Shown piece after piece: positions 18,223-27,700 of a stretch of 64,000 bases of DNA. The position numbers were made by a program, and so were the translations under genes. The stretch lies in NCBI GenBank assembly GCA_018266875.1, contig JAFDZR010000003.1, forward strand, positions 1-64,000, in the 5' to 3' direction. A model generated the notes under the pieces. The model did no database searches. It was not told the origin of the DNA and worked only from the letters and a program-made list of their open reading frames with translations. The DNA comes from Bacteroidota bacterium. Lineage in GTDB: Bacteria > Bacteroidota > Ignavibacteria > Tepidaquicellales > Tepidaquicellaceae. How positions within the stretch are numbered: position 1 is the first letter of the stretch; the number at the start of each line of letters is the position of its first letter.

Positions 18223-19002
18223 ATGGAATTAAAAGAAGCGATAACCAAAAGAAGAACAACCAACACAGCGTTTGCGGACAGAAAAGTTTCCGAAGAGCAC
18301 ATTGAACTGCTGATAAAAATGGCATCACATTCGCCGAGTCATTTCAATTCACAGCCATGGAGATTTATTATAATAGATGACAAAAAAACGATAGGAAGAA
18401 TAGCAAAGATCGCCGGTGATTCAATGGTAGAACTAATGGATGACGGAAGATTCTGGAAACAGTACAGAAAATATTTCAGATTCAGCGAAGAGGAAATCGA
18501 AAAGACAAAAGACGGAATACATATTGATCATCTTCCTGTTTTTCTAAAACCGTTTGCCAAATCAATTTTTTCCGAAGCCGGAGGAAAGGTCATTTCAAAA
18601 TTCAAGGTATCAAGAATACTTGGAAATGATGAAGAGAAACTTGTGTCATCATCCCCTCTTTTGTTTGCGATTACATTAACAAAGGATGAATACAAAAAGG
18701 AGGAACTCTCAGGCTTTTATTCTGTAATCTCAATGGGAGCCGTAATACAGACACTCTGGCTTGTCACAACATCCATAGGCATGGGAATGCAGTTCATTTC
18801 AACGCCGGGAGAAATTCCGGAAAACTGGAAAGCGCTTTCTGACATTCTTGAAATTGAAGATAATTATGAACTAATGGCTGTGTTCCGAATGGGGTATATT
18901 GACAAAAGCATAAAACGCCCTACCATAGACTGGAAATCCTCACAGAGAAAAAGTCCTGAAGAGCTTGCATTCAGGAACAGATTCGGGGAAAATTTAAAAT
19001 AA
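18223..19002 (+). CDS. Nitroreductase-family flavoprotein
   Basis: Starts ATG 18223 after AGGAAAAG. The FMN-binding opening ITKRRTTNTAFADR and the HSPSHFNSQPWRFIII segment are typical of NfsA/NfsB-like NAD(P)H:FMN oxidoreductases. The C-terminal SIGMGMQFIS also contacts FMN. An in-frame ATG at 18130 lies inside the DUF1287 gene and would add a leader absent from the family. Substrate unknown. Length from the chosen start is 259 residues, within the family range. Confidence 0.85.
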   Translation: MELKEAITKRRTTNTAFADRKVSEEHIELLIKMASHSPSHFNSQPWRFIIIDDKKTIGRIAKIAGDSMVELMDDGRFWKQYRKYFRFSEEEIEKTKDGIHIDHLPVFLKPFAKSIFSEAGGKVISKFKVSRILGNDEEKLVSSSPLLFAITLTKDEYKKEELSGFYSVISMGAVIQTLWLVTTSIGMGMQFISTPGEIPENWKALSDILEIEDNYELMAVFRMGYIDKSIKRPTIDWKSSQRKSPEELAFRNRFGENLK

Positions 19003-19010
19003 TTATTTAA

Positions 19011-19328
19011 TTGAAAATTCTTTTTATCTCAGGTCTGATAATCTATTTAATTAATTACATTACCGGCTGGCTGTTAAGAAAAAAGATTATTTATATTTCA
19101 AAAGGAACTCACCGGATAATGTTTCTTGCCGTGCTCCTGAATCTCGTTTTAATTCTGACGCTGACTGCAATCAGCGGTTTAAACTTTTATATTTGCTTTG
19201 CTTCTCTGTTCTGTATGTTTATGCTTCCCTTCGGCAGAAAGGGAAACTTTTATCACATTGCAGTAAGCACGGCAGGACTTATTTTTTATTTAATCGTTTT
19301 CATGAATGTATTTATAAATTTAACTTAA
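19011..19328 (+). CDS. Small four-span membrane protein, unknown
   Basis: A 105-residue protein with four predicted membrane helices (about 2-20, 36-56, 58-75, 82-103). There are no recognisable motifs. It begins with TTG at 19011 in the context TTAATTG, 8 nt after the nitroreductase stop, and seems to belong to the same transcript. No homologue is recognised by eye. Confidence 0.55.
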   Translation: MKILFISGLIIYLINYITGWLLRKKIIYISKGTHRIMFLAVLLNLVLILTLTAISGLNFYICFASLFCMFMLPFGRKGNFYHIAVSTAGLIFYLIVFMNVFINLT

Positions 19329-19375
19329 TTTGTTTAAATTGTTTAAATTGTTATTATAAAATTTAAAGATATAAT

Positions 19376-20470
19376 TTGTTACGGACAAAAGACGGAAGCA
19401 CCGGAAGACTTTTACAGCTATGCGTTTTCTATTTTATTTTTTATGTAATAACCGGGATCAGCGTTAAATATTTTCTCGGCAGCAGTGAGCTTGGATTTCC
19501 TGGAATGGGAAATGTTCAGTACCTTTTCTACAGCACAACAGGCGGAACATTATTTGCGCTCGGGATTGTACTTGCACTAAGGTGGTATAAAATGCAGACC
19601 AACGGGTATATTACCTTTATGGGAATAAGAATGCCGGAAGAATTCGTTTACATTATCCCATCGGGTGTCTGCACTGCGGTGATAATTCCAACTACAACAC
19701 TGATGTATTCACTTCCGATATCTGTGATGGTTGCAATGGTAATAATGAGAGGAAGCGTAATTATTATCAGCAGGATCGTTGACTTCCTGCAGATACGGTC
19801 CGGGATTTTAAAGAAGAAGGTATACAGGGAAGAAAATATTGCCGTGATATTTGCAATACTTGCTGTATTGATCAACCTGTTCTGGATAAAAGAAGGCGGA
19901 TTTGATTTTTTATATAATACAGCTGCCGTTGTAATTCTGTCCTCATATATAGTTTCTTATTTTATTAGAATTTACATTATGAACTATTATAAGAACACCA
20001 GGGGAAAAAATATAAAGCAGGACAACAAAGGATTTTTTGCTGTTGAACAGATTGCCGCGTTCATTACATTGGTTATAGTCGGGACGATCTTATTTTATTC
20101 TCCTCAGTATTTCGGCTGGGAAAATCCGCAGATAAATGAGTTTACAGGTGCCATTCTTGATCCCGTTAAAGACTGGGGCTGGGCGATATTTGCAGGAACC
20201 GCTTTCGGAGCTGTTGCATTTTTCTCGGTGTTTATTTTTATGTTCAAGGGCAGGACAGCAACATTTGCAGGACTTGTCAACAGACTTACCTCACTGATTG
20301 CAGGCACGACAGCAACTTTGATATTTTATGTTTTTTTCGGCGGGAATTTTCCTACAGTTGAAGACTGGGTTTCGCTGGTATTCATACTGGCAGCTGTAGC
20401 ATTTATATCCAAAGCCGAGAAGAAGAGATCCGCAGAACTGAAATTAAGCAGGGAGCTCGATGAAGAATAA
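19376..20470 (+). CDS. Polytopic membrane protein, DMT-transporter-like
   Basis: A 364-residue protein with about ten hydrophobic helices and short loops. The layout is two sets of about five helices with a longer polar loop in the middle (KNTRGKNIKQDN). The end FVFFGGNFPTVEDW plus a final helix resembles EamA/DMT permeases, where the last pair of helices has this arrangement. No substrate can be proposed. It starts at TTG 19376; no ATG gives a better start before the first helix. Confidence 0.6.
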   Translation: MLRTKDGSTGRLLQLCVFYFIFYVITGISVKYFLGSSELGFPGMGNVQYLFYSTTGGTLFALGIVLALRWYKMQTNGYITFMGIRMPEEFVYIIPSGVCTAVIIPTTTLMYSLPISVMVAMVIMRGSVIIISRIVDFLQIRSGILKKKVYREENIAVIFAILAVLINLFWIKEGGFDFLYNTAAVVILSSYIVSYFIRIYIMNYYKNTRGKNIKQDNKGFFAVEQIAAFITLVIVGTILFYSPQYFGWENPQINEFTGAILDPVKDWGWAIFAGTAFGAVAFFSVFIFMFKGRTATFAGLVNRLTSLIAGTTATLIFYVFFGGNFPTVEDWVSLVFILAAVAFISKAEKKRSAELKLSRELDEE

Positions 20471-20520
20471 ACTTTTAAATTAAGATAAAATTTTTTTTCG
20501 AAATCTATCTGAGATAAAAA

Positions 20521-21147
20521 TCAGGACATTTTGAAAAGAGATACAATCCCCGAGTGAATTAGTTCGACGGCAATAGCAGCTACAAGCAATCCTGAAATCT
20601 TAGTCAGGATCTTCACACCTATAGGATGAAGCGCTTTCTCCATTTTCGTAGCAGCATTCAGAGAAAGCCAGACAGCGACCGCAACTACAAAAATTATCAG
20701 AACCAGAATAACATCTTCCAATATACCGCTGCTGCTGCTGCCGTAGAGAATAATGCTGCTGATAGCTCCAGGACCCGCAAGCAGTGGAATGGCAAGAGGA
20801 ACGACTGCAATATCCTCAGGATTTTTATTCGGGTCGCTAGGCAGACTTTTCTCGCCGGAATCTGATTTCCCTATTACCATATCAAGAGCGATAAGAAAAA
20901 TTATTATTCCGCCTGCAACTGTAAACGACGGAATCCCTATCCCAAACAGCGTAAGTACATATTTCCCGAAAAACAGAGATATCAGCAAAACAATAAAAAC
21001 GGAAACCGCTGTTTTCTTTACTATTTTTGATTTTATATCGGGATCGACATTTGCAGTCTTTGAAAGGAACATGGAAATCCCTTCAAGAGGATTTACAAGA
21101 ACAAAAATCGCTATAAATATTTTTATGTAGGTAGATACATCTGACAT
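20521..21147 (-). CDS. MarC-family (UPF0056) membrane protein
   Basis: A 208-residue, six-span protein with the MarC family features FVLVNPLEGISMFL near the N-terminus and VPLAIPLLAGPGAISSIIL in the middle. Despite the name, the E. coli protein is not needed for multiple antibiotic resistance; the family function is unknown. It converges on the DMT-like gene with a 50-bp gap. Upstream lies the terminator of the sigma/anti-sigma operon, so it is transcribed separately. Confidence 0.9.
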   Translation of the reverse strand: MSDVSTYIKIFIAIFVLVNPLEGISMFLSKTANVDPDIKSKIVKKTAVSVFIVLLISLFFGKYVLTLFGIGIPSFTVAGGIIIFLIALDMVIGKSDSGEKSLPSDPNKNPEDIAVVPLAIPLLAGPGAISSIILYGSSSSGILEDVILVLIIFVVAVAVWLSLNAATKMEKALHPIGVKILTKISGLLVAAIAVELIHSGIVSLFKMS

Positions 21148-21223
21148 TTAGTCTGAATTTGATTTTAAATGAAAGTTGTAAACTAAAAAATTTAAACCAT
21201 TATTACAACATTCATAATCAGAG

Positions 21224-21261
21224 AAAAAAAAACGGGCGGTTTATTCAGAATAAACCGCCCG
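21224..21261 (-). terminator. Intrinsic terminator of the ECF sigma/anti-sigma operon
   Basis: A 14-bp perfect palindrome, CGGGCGGTTTATTC (21233-21246) with its complement at 21248-21261. On the minus strand it is followed by a run of nine T's (21232 down to 21224). It lies just past the anti-sigma stop. Confidence 0.92.
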
Positions 21262-21285
21262 CAGATTATTATTTGTGATGTATCT

Positions 21286-23010
21286 TTATTTGTCTTCATT
21301 TTTTTCAGGAACATTTTCCTGTCCGCTGTCTTCTTTTATATTTTCATTTTCATCCTTTATCTGACCGGATTCGGACTTTTCTTTCTGCTGATTTTCCCTA
21401 ATTTCAATTCTCTGTTCTTTAAGTGCTTTTCTTATCTCCTCATTTACTTTTTCCATTTCTTTTTTAAATTCTTCAGAGTCAAAATATTTATTTTCCTTTG
21501 TGTTTTTATTCAGCTCCTGAAGTTCCTTTTTAAGATCTTCAAGTTCATTTTTCAGTTCTTCTTTGTTATATTTATCTGAATTCTTAATATCAATTTTAAT
21601 TTTTTCCATTTCCTTTTCAAGCTCCCTGGAATTGAAATCTGCAGAATCGTATTTGAATTTAAAATTTAAATTAACATCAGGACGATGGGGAATTTCAACA
21701 TCCAGTATGTCCGGCAGGACATAAATATTAGTGCTGTCGAAATAAATTCTGCTGATATCCTCATTATATTTTGAAAGATCTTTTTCAAGTTTATCAAGTG
21801 TCCCTTTTAATTTAACATTAACCTGTTTCTGAATATCTTCAATCCAGACCTCAAGTTCCTTTTCATTGAAATGTGCTATGCTGTCTTTCCTGATTTCTTC
21901 CGGAGGAGGTATGAACTTAACCACCTTATTGTAAATCTCATTTTTTTCAGAAGCGCCCAGCTTTTTTCCATTCAGGATATTAACCAGTGATACTGCATCA
22001 GTCATCTGCGCATTATCAAGAAGCACTCTAACGCAATTGTCACTGCAGTTACCAAAGTCAAAATCGAACAGGGCATTTTTAAATCCTTTGCTTGCATTTT
22101 CATTGAACGGAGTCCCTACCCCGACTCCGTTTTTTGTCATCACAATATTTCCGGCCGGGATGATGGCGTCTCTGATATTTGACTGTACATCAAGTTTTCC
22201 GGATTTTACGATAATCATTCCATCGCCTTTTTTATCAATCTTAACAGTATAGGAACCGTCCTTATTTTCAGCTACGGCTGAAGGGATTTCTACTTTGAAC
22301 GGCATATTGTTTACATTCTTAGTTTCGGTATTGATCATTCCGTATTCGACCATGATCTTTTTCAGACTGTCATTTCCGGTTACAAACACCACTTTGGAAC
22401 CCGGTTCAATAGTAACTTTTCCTATATCTGCGATTATGAGTTCGGCTCTGGAATTACTGTCAGTTGTGATCCACTGACCTTCCTTAATGCTGTCGGTTCC
22501 GGCAATGCCTATACCGCCAATCATCGGAGTGCCCTCGAGATTAATGACTTTCCAGTAAGTGGGAAGCCCGAATGTATATTGAAGAGGAGACTGTGTTTGA
22601 TTTAAATTTAAATTTTTGACTGCATAGACAACAAAAATCAGTGCAATGACAGCAGCGATTCCCGTTATCCAGAAATATTTCTTACGGAATAAACTGTAAC
22701 TTTCTGAAGAACCGCCGTCTTTAAGATCTTCTGATTTTGGAATTTCCGAAAAGTTTACTTTTGAAGATATATTTTCCCAGATATTTTCCTTTTCTTTTTC
22801 CTGAAGTATATTCCGGGATGAATTCAGCCGGTCAAGCTGATTAACGGTTTCAAGAGTATCCTTTAAATACTGTCTGCAGTTACTGCAGCCCGGAATATGG
22901 TTTTCAAGTTTTTGTTTATCCGACAGCGAGATCATGCCGTCGAGCTGATCATCTATCAGCTGCTGCATTTCACTGCAGAGATCATTATTGTTTTTTAATT
23001 CATCAGTCAT
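21286..23010 (-). CDS. Anti-sigma factor with zinc finger, membrane span, FecR-like domain and coiled-coil tail
   Basis: Residues 1-60 are a zf-HC2/ZAS domain (Cys near residue 12, then HIPGCSNC), which binds and silences the partner ECF sigma. A membrane helix follows at about 115-135. Outside the membrane is a FecR-like beta domain (about 165-290: GQWITTDSNSRAELII, IEPGSKVVF). The last 200 residues are a Lys/Glu-rich coiled coil (EKEMEKIKIDIKNSDK type). The tail is unusually long for the family at 574 residues. The gene overlaps its sigma factor by 4 bp (TGA/ATG), as is usual for translational coupling. Signal unknown. Confidence 0.85.
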   Translation of the reverse strand: MTDELKNNNDLCSEMQQLIDDQLDGMISLSDKQKLENHIPGCSNCRQYLKDTLETVNQLDRLNSSRNILQEKEKENIWENISSKVNFSEIPKSEDLKDGGSSESYSLFRKKYFWITGIAAVIALIFVVYAVKNLNLNQTQSPLQYTFGLPTYWKVINLEGTPMIGGIGIAGTDSIKEGQWITTDSNSRAELIIADIGKVTIEPGSKVVFVTGNDSLKKIMVEYGMINTETKNVNNMPFKVEIPSAVAENKDGSYTVKIDKKGDGMIIVKSGKLDVQSNIRDAIIPAGNIVMTKNGVGVGTPFNENASKGFKNALFDFDFGNCSDNCVRVLLDNAQMTDAVSLVNILNGKKLGASEKNEIYNKVVKFIPPPEEIRKDSIAHFNEKELEVWIEDIQKQVNVKLKGTLDKLEKDLSKYNEDISRIYFDSTNIYVLPDILDVEIPHRPDVNLNFKFKYDSADFNSRELEKEMEKIKIDIKNSDKYNKEELKNELEDLKKELQELNKNTKENKYFDSEEFKKEMEKVNEEIRKALKEQRIEIRENQQKEKSESGQIKDENENIKEDSGQENVPEKNEDK

Positions 23011-23585
23011 TTGTTTAACTCCTCTCTTAATAATTTTCTTGCTCTGTGAAGATGAGCTTTTGAGGTACCGGTTTTAATTTTCAGGATCTCAGCAATTTCA
23101 TGATGCATAAAACCCTCTACATCATGCAATATAAGAACCGCTCTGCACTGCTCAGGAAGTTTAAAGATCGCATTCTGAAGATCGATCCTTATGTCATTTA
23201 CATCAGAGGATTGTAAACCGGCAGTTTCTTCCGAATATTGCTTATCCTTTTTTAAAATTCTTTTTTCAGATCTGTCATTCATAAGGAACTGATTGAATGC
23301 AATTTTATGAAGCCAAGTGGACAGTCTGCATTCGAATTTAAAAGAACTCAGTTTTTGCCACGCATTAATAAAAACCTGCTGAGTAAGTTCCTTTGCAAGG
23401 TCGCTGTCAGATGTAAATCTAAGGCAAACGGAATATACCTTTGAGACATTGTCTTCAAAGATTTTCCTGAACGCATCTTTACTGCCTTTCAGGGCTTCCT
23501 TGATGAACCTTGTTTCAGGGTCTGCATCTTTAGGCAGAAGATTAATCGATACCTTATCCGAATTCATTTCATTTTCTTTCTTCAT
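23007..23585 (-). CDS. ECF-type RNA polymerase sigma factor
   Basis: A 192-residue, two-domain sigma-70 of group 4. Region 2 contains SVCLRFTSDSDLAKELTQQVFINAWQKLSSF, with the DAEDLxQEVF-like core and the -10-reading WLHKIAFNQFL. Region 4 contains LPEQCRAVLILHDVEGFMHHEIAEIL, an HTH for the -35 element. Cotranscribed with the overlapping anti-sigma gene. A CGTCTAAA motif 29-36 nt upstream of the start could be its own -10 element, suggesting autoregulation. Confidence 0.93.
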   Translation of the reverse strand: MKKENEMNSDKVSINLLPKDADPETRFIKEALKGSKDAFRKIFEDNVSKVYSVCLRFTSDSDLAKELTQQVFINAWQKLSSFKFECRLSTWLHKIAFNQFLMNDRSEKRILKKDKQYSEETAGLQSSDVNDIRIDLQNAIFKLPEQCRAVLILHDVEGFMHHEIAEILKIKTGTSKAHLHRARKLLREELNK

Positions 23586-23613
23586 AATTTAGATGCCGCG
23601 AATTTTAAAAAGG

Positions 23614-23621
23614 TTTAGACG
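23614..23621 (-). promoter_or_regulatory. Possible ECF-type -10 element in front of the sigma gene
   Basis: On the minus strand the sequence reads CGTCTAAA about 30 nt before the sigma start. CGTC-type -10 elements are typical of autoregulated ECF promoters. A clear -35 element at the right distance (16-17 nt) was not seen, so this is tentative. Confidence 0.3.
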
Positions 23622-23810
23622 AACCGGAAAAAAAACAGGGAATTAAACTGCTTAACTTCTGTAATTTAATGTTAATACTTTCCAAAATAAATTAAAAAAC
23701 CTTTTCAGAGTGAACTGATAAATTTTAGTTTCAGTAAGATAAAAATAATTAAATTGTAATTTCAATCTTATTAAGTAAAATTAAAGCCGGTAAATATAAA
23801 GAAAATATTT

Positions 23811-24542
23811 ATGCTTATTGTTTCTTCCGGAATGCAGAAATCCGGAACTGCATATTTCTACAATATTCTTAATGATCTAATAAAATCAGCCGGTGAGAAT
23901 GATGCCCGTATACTGAAAGAGGAATACAATCTCGGGAAACTGCTGAAATGGAGGAACAATAATGTGGACGGGATATCCGGAAAGGAACTTCTGAAGCTTG
24001 TACTAATAAGCAGAAAAAAAGGGATTTTTGCGGTAAAAACTCATTACGCAAACAGAAGACCGTTTATTTACCTCCTGAAACTCGGAATTATAAAGGTCAT
24101 ATACAGTTACAGGGATCCGCGAGATGTCATTCTGTCAGCAATGGATCACGGCAGAAAGCTTCTGGCAGCAGGTGATAACAGTACCTTTGCAAAAATGACG
24201 GATACAGACGAAGCTTTAAAATATGTAAGCTCATGGATAAAGGACTGGAAAGCATTTTCAAAAAAGGATGATATTTATAAATACAAATATGAAGATCTGA
24301 TCAGCGATCCTGAACGGATACTGGATGAAGTAATGAATTTTATAGATATAAATGTCAGTCATGAAAAAGTCAGAGAAATTCTATACAGATATAATCCGGA
24401 CAATCCTGAAATGCCGGGAGGAAGACTCCATTTTAACAAAGCGGTTATTTACAGATATAAAACTGAAATGAGTGAAAATGATCTTATGAAAATCAACGAC
24501 GCCATTGGAAATGAAATAATTAATATGGGTTATCTCATTTAG
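23811..24542 (+). CDS. PAPS-dependent sulfotransferase
   Basis: A 243-residue sulfotransferase fold. The 5'-phosphosulfate loop is SSGMQKSGTAYFYN at the N-terminus, with the conserved Lys-Ser-Gly-Thr. The 3'-phosphate motif is IYSYRDPRDVILSAM near residue 105. A helix rich in Lys/Trp (SSWIKDWKAF) and YKYEDLISDPE complete the family pattern. It would transfer sulfate from PAPS to a sugar or lipid acceptor, perhaps a surface polysaccharide. The stop codon is the first TAG of a hexamer repeat, so the gene ends inside a tandem array of in-frame stops. Confidence 0.85.
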   Translation: MLIVSSGMQKSGTAYFYNILNDLIKSAGENDARILKEEYNLGKLLKWRNNNVDGISGKELLKLVLISRKKGIFAVKTHYANRRPFIYLLKLGIIKVIYSYRDPRDVILSAMDHGRKLLAAGDNSTFAKMTDTDEALKYVSSWIKDWKAFSKKDDIYKYKYEDLISDPERILDEVMNFIDINVSHEKVREILYRYNPDNPEMPGGRLHFNKAVIYRYKTEMSENDLMKINDAIGNEIINMGYLI

Positions 24543-24582
24543 ATTTAGATTTAGATTTAGATTTAGATTCAGATTCAGATTT
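24538..24582. repeat. ATTTAG hexamer array overlapping the sulfotransferase stop
   Basis: About seven copies of ATTTAG/ATTCAG begin at the gene's last codons. Because the unit is 6 bp and holds TAG in the gene's frame, the array offers a stop every second codon. Changes in copy number could not alter the protein. On the other strand it can be read as Asn-Leu repeats, but that is not a gene. Confidence 0.8.
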
Positions 24583-24717
24583 AAATTCAATTATAGAATT
24601 AGATTCAGATTTATATTTTGAAAAACAGATGAAAAGATTAATTTTCAGTAATGATTGTTTAGAATTTAATGAAACCTATTTTTATTTAATGTGTTATAAA
24701 GTTCACACTATTAATTT

Positions 24718-27700
24718 ATGACCAATTCAGCAGGAGCCCGTTTAATTTACGATTCGTTTGCAAGAAAACTTTCTGAAGTAAAAAAGAAAGAACTTCTTTT
24801 TAATATCAGTAAAAATCTATTGCTTACATTTATATTCCTGATAGCTTTGGGATTTATTCTTGTTCTTTCTGAATCCGTTTTCAGATTCGGACCGGCAGTG
24901 AGGACCATTTTATACTGGGGATTCCTTTCTGTTTCCGTTACCACCGTAATTTATTTCTCTATAAATTATCTTCTTCACAGGACCGGAATCATCGGAAGTA
25001 TTGACATCATTAAATATTCAAGAAAGGTAGGCGATTACTTTGATGACATCAGGGACAAGCTTTCAAACTCACTTTCTCTTGTCAGCAGCGGATCCACGGG
25101 GGAAAGCGGCAATACCTTTTCGGAAGAACTCATATTTGAAGACATTAAAAGCATTGAAAGTATAGCAGGTAAAAAAGATCTTTCTTCCTTTATAAATTTT
25201 TCTTCATTAAAAAAATTACTCTTAATTCTATTATCGCTGATCGTTTTCATCTCGGCGGCATTTCTGGTTTTCCCGAAAACTCTCACTGGTTCCGTAAAGA
25301 GGATCATTAATCATAATTTCAGTTTTCTGGATAACGACATGGGAATTAAATTTGATGTCATTCCGGGAGATGTGGAAATATCAGCAGGTGAAAATGTGAT
25401 TGTGGGAGTAAACATAAATTCTACTTCAGGCGATCTGAAGATCAGGGAAATTGATTTGTTCACCAAACAGATCACTAAAGACGGATTTGAGATAGTCCCC
25501 GATCCGGTTAAACTCACTTCCGCAACTGAAAACAATTTTACGGGCACGATAGAAAATCCAATGAACGATCTTTTTTATTATGTTGAATACAAAGGCATTA
25601 GATCCGATGAATATAAAATCACAGTATCAGAATATCCTGTCATCAAAAATTTTAAAATAAAAGTGTTCCCTCCTGAATTCACGGGGATGCCGGTCAAGAC
25701 TCTGCCTGAAAATGAAGGTAATATTTTCTGTCCGGAAGGAAGCAGAATTGAATTTGAGCTTAATTCAAATATGGATCTCTCTTATGCGGGAATTGAATTC
25801 AACGCAGAGCAGAAACCCTTTGAAACTGAAGGCTCGAAAGCATCCGGATCTGTCACCTTTAATGAAAGCGGCAGTTACAGATTTATTCTTAAAGACCGTA
25901 ATGGCGGAGTTAACAGAAACTTCAAGCTGTATACTGTTAAAGTCATTGTCAACGAACCGCCGAAGATTACCATTATTGAGCCGTCGGAATCAAATTATGA
26001 ACTCAAAGGTGAAAGCGATCTCATTATAAGATCACGCATCTCAGATGATTACGGATTCTCAAAACTCGTACTCGGATACAGAAAAGTAAAACTCCTCACG
26101 GGAAAGGGTTCAGCTCCGGAATTCAGTTATCTTGATATAGAAATAAAAAATCCCAAAGCAACTTCACTTGAAGTTCCATATGTCTGGAATATTTCTTCAC
26201 TGAATTTAAAGTCGGGCGAAAGTGTGGAATATTTTACGGAAGTAACCGACAACACCGGTAAGTCGTCAAGATCAGAGATCAAAACAATACAGTATAAAGC
26301 TCTGACGGAGGTGTTAAAGGAAAGTCAGACAATGACTAAGGAGCTTAAGTCTGAAATGCAGAACTCTTTTGATCAGATGGAAGAGCTGAAAAAGAACATT
26401 GAGGACATTAAAAAACAATTCCAGAAAAATGAAGAGCTTGGTCTGAATGAAGAAAGCAAAAAGCAGCTTGAAAACAAACTTGATAATTTTCAGAAAAGTC
26501 TTAATTCTTCACAGTCCAAACTTGATGAGAACATGAACGAACTTCAGAAGAACAATATGCTGGGAGAGAAGACTCTGGAACAGTATATGGAGCTTCAGAA
26601 GATGTTTAACAAGATCAACACTCCGGAACTGCAGAGAATGCTTGAAAAGCTCAGAGAAGCGCTTAAAAAGAACAACAGCGAAGAACTAAAGGATGCACTG
26701 AAGAATTTTAAATTTGACGAGGAAGCTTTCAAAAAATATATGGAAAAAGCGATGGAGCTTATGAAGAAAATCGAGAATATGCAGAAGTTCGGAGAGCTGA
26801 CACAGAAGCTTGATGATATCAGAAAGCAGCAGGAAGAACTGAAAAAGGAAACCGAGAATTCTCAGAATTCGGACATGAATAAAATGAATGAGCTTTCACA
26901 GAAGCAGCAGGACATAAAGGATCAGACAAAAGATTTCAACAGCGAGCTTCAAAAGCTCATTGATGAAATGAACAAAATGAAAGACCAGTTAAGTCCTGAA
27001 GATCTGGAGAATATACAGAAGCAGATGAATAAAAAAGGCGTTGAGAATAAAATGCAGAAATCCAGCGACGAACTTCAGAAATCCCAGAAAAGCAGTTCGG
27101 AGAAAACCCAGGAAGAGATTATGGATGATCTGAACAGCATGAATGAGGATATGAAAAAAGCTCTAAGTGACATGATGGATTCACAGGATATGAATAATAA
27201 ACTTATGGATAAGCTTAAGGAAATACAGAAAAAGCTTGAAGAGATGAGCAAAAGGCAGCAGGAGCTGAAGGACAAGACCGATGAGCTTGAAAAAGAAGAC
27301 AAAGATGAATTTGAGAGCAATGAAAAAGAGCAGAAACAGCTCCAGGGTGATCTTTCTGAAAGCATAGATGACCTTATGAATGCTTCAAAAATGGGAATGG
27401 ACATGTCACCTGATCTCGGAAAGGAACTCGGTAACGCATATAATAAAATGGATAAAGCGGGAAAGGAACTCGGAGAAAAGAACAAAGGACCGGCTTCATC
27501 CAATCAGGGAAAAGCTAAAGAATCTCTGGACAATGCTTCAAAGATGCTTGGCGATATGATATCCAAAATGGGAAAGGACGGAAAGAGCGGAAAGAACGGA
27601 AAGGGAAATAAACCCGGTTCGGGAAATATGGGAGAACTCATGGGAAGACTCGGCGAGATCATAGCGCAGCAGATGGGTATGAACGGCAAAACAGGAAAAA

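Noticed and set aside
24381-24590. Frame beginning with Asn-Leu repeats on the minus strand
   Set aside because: It is the ATTTAG hexamer array read backwards plus antisense of the sulfotransferase gene.
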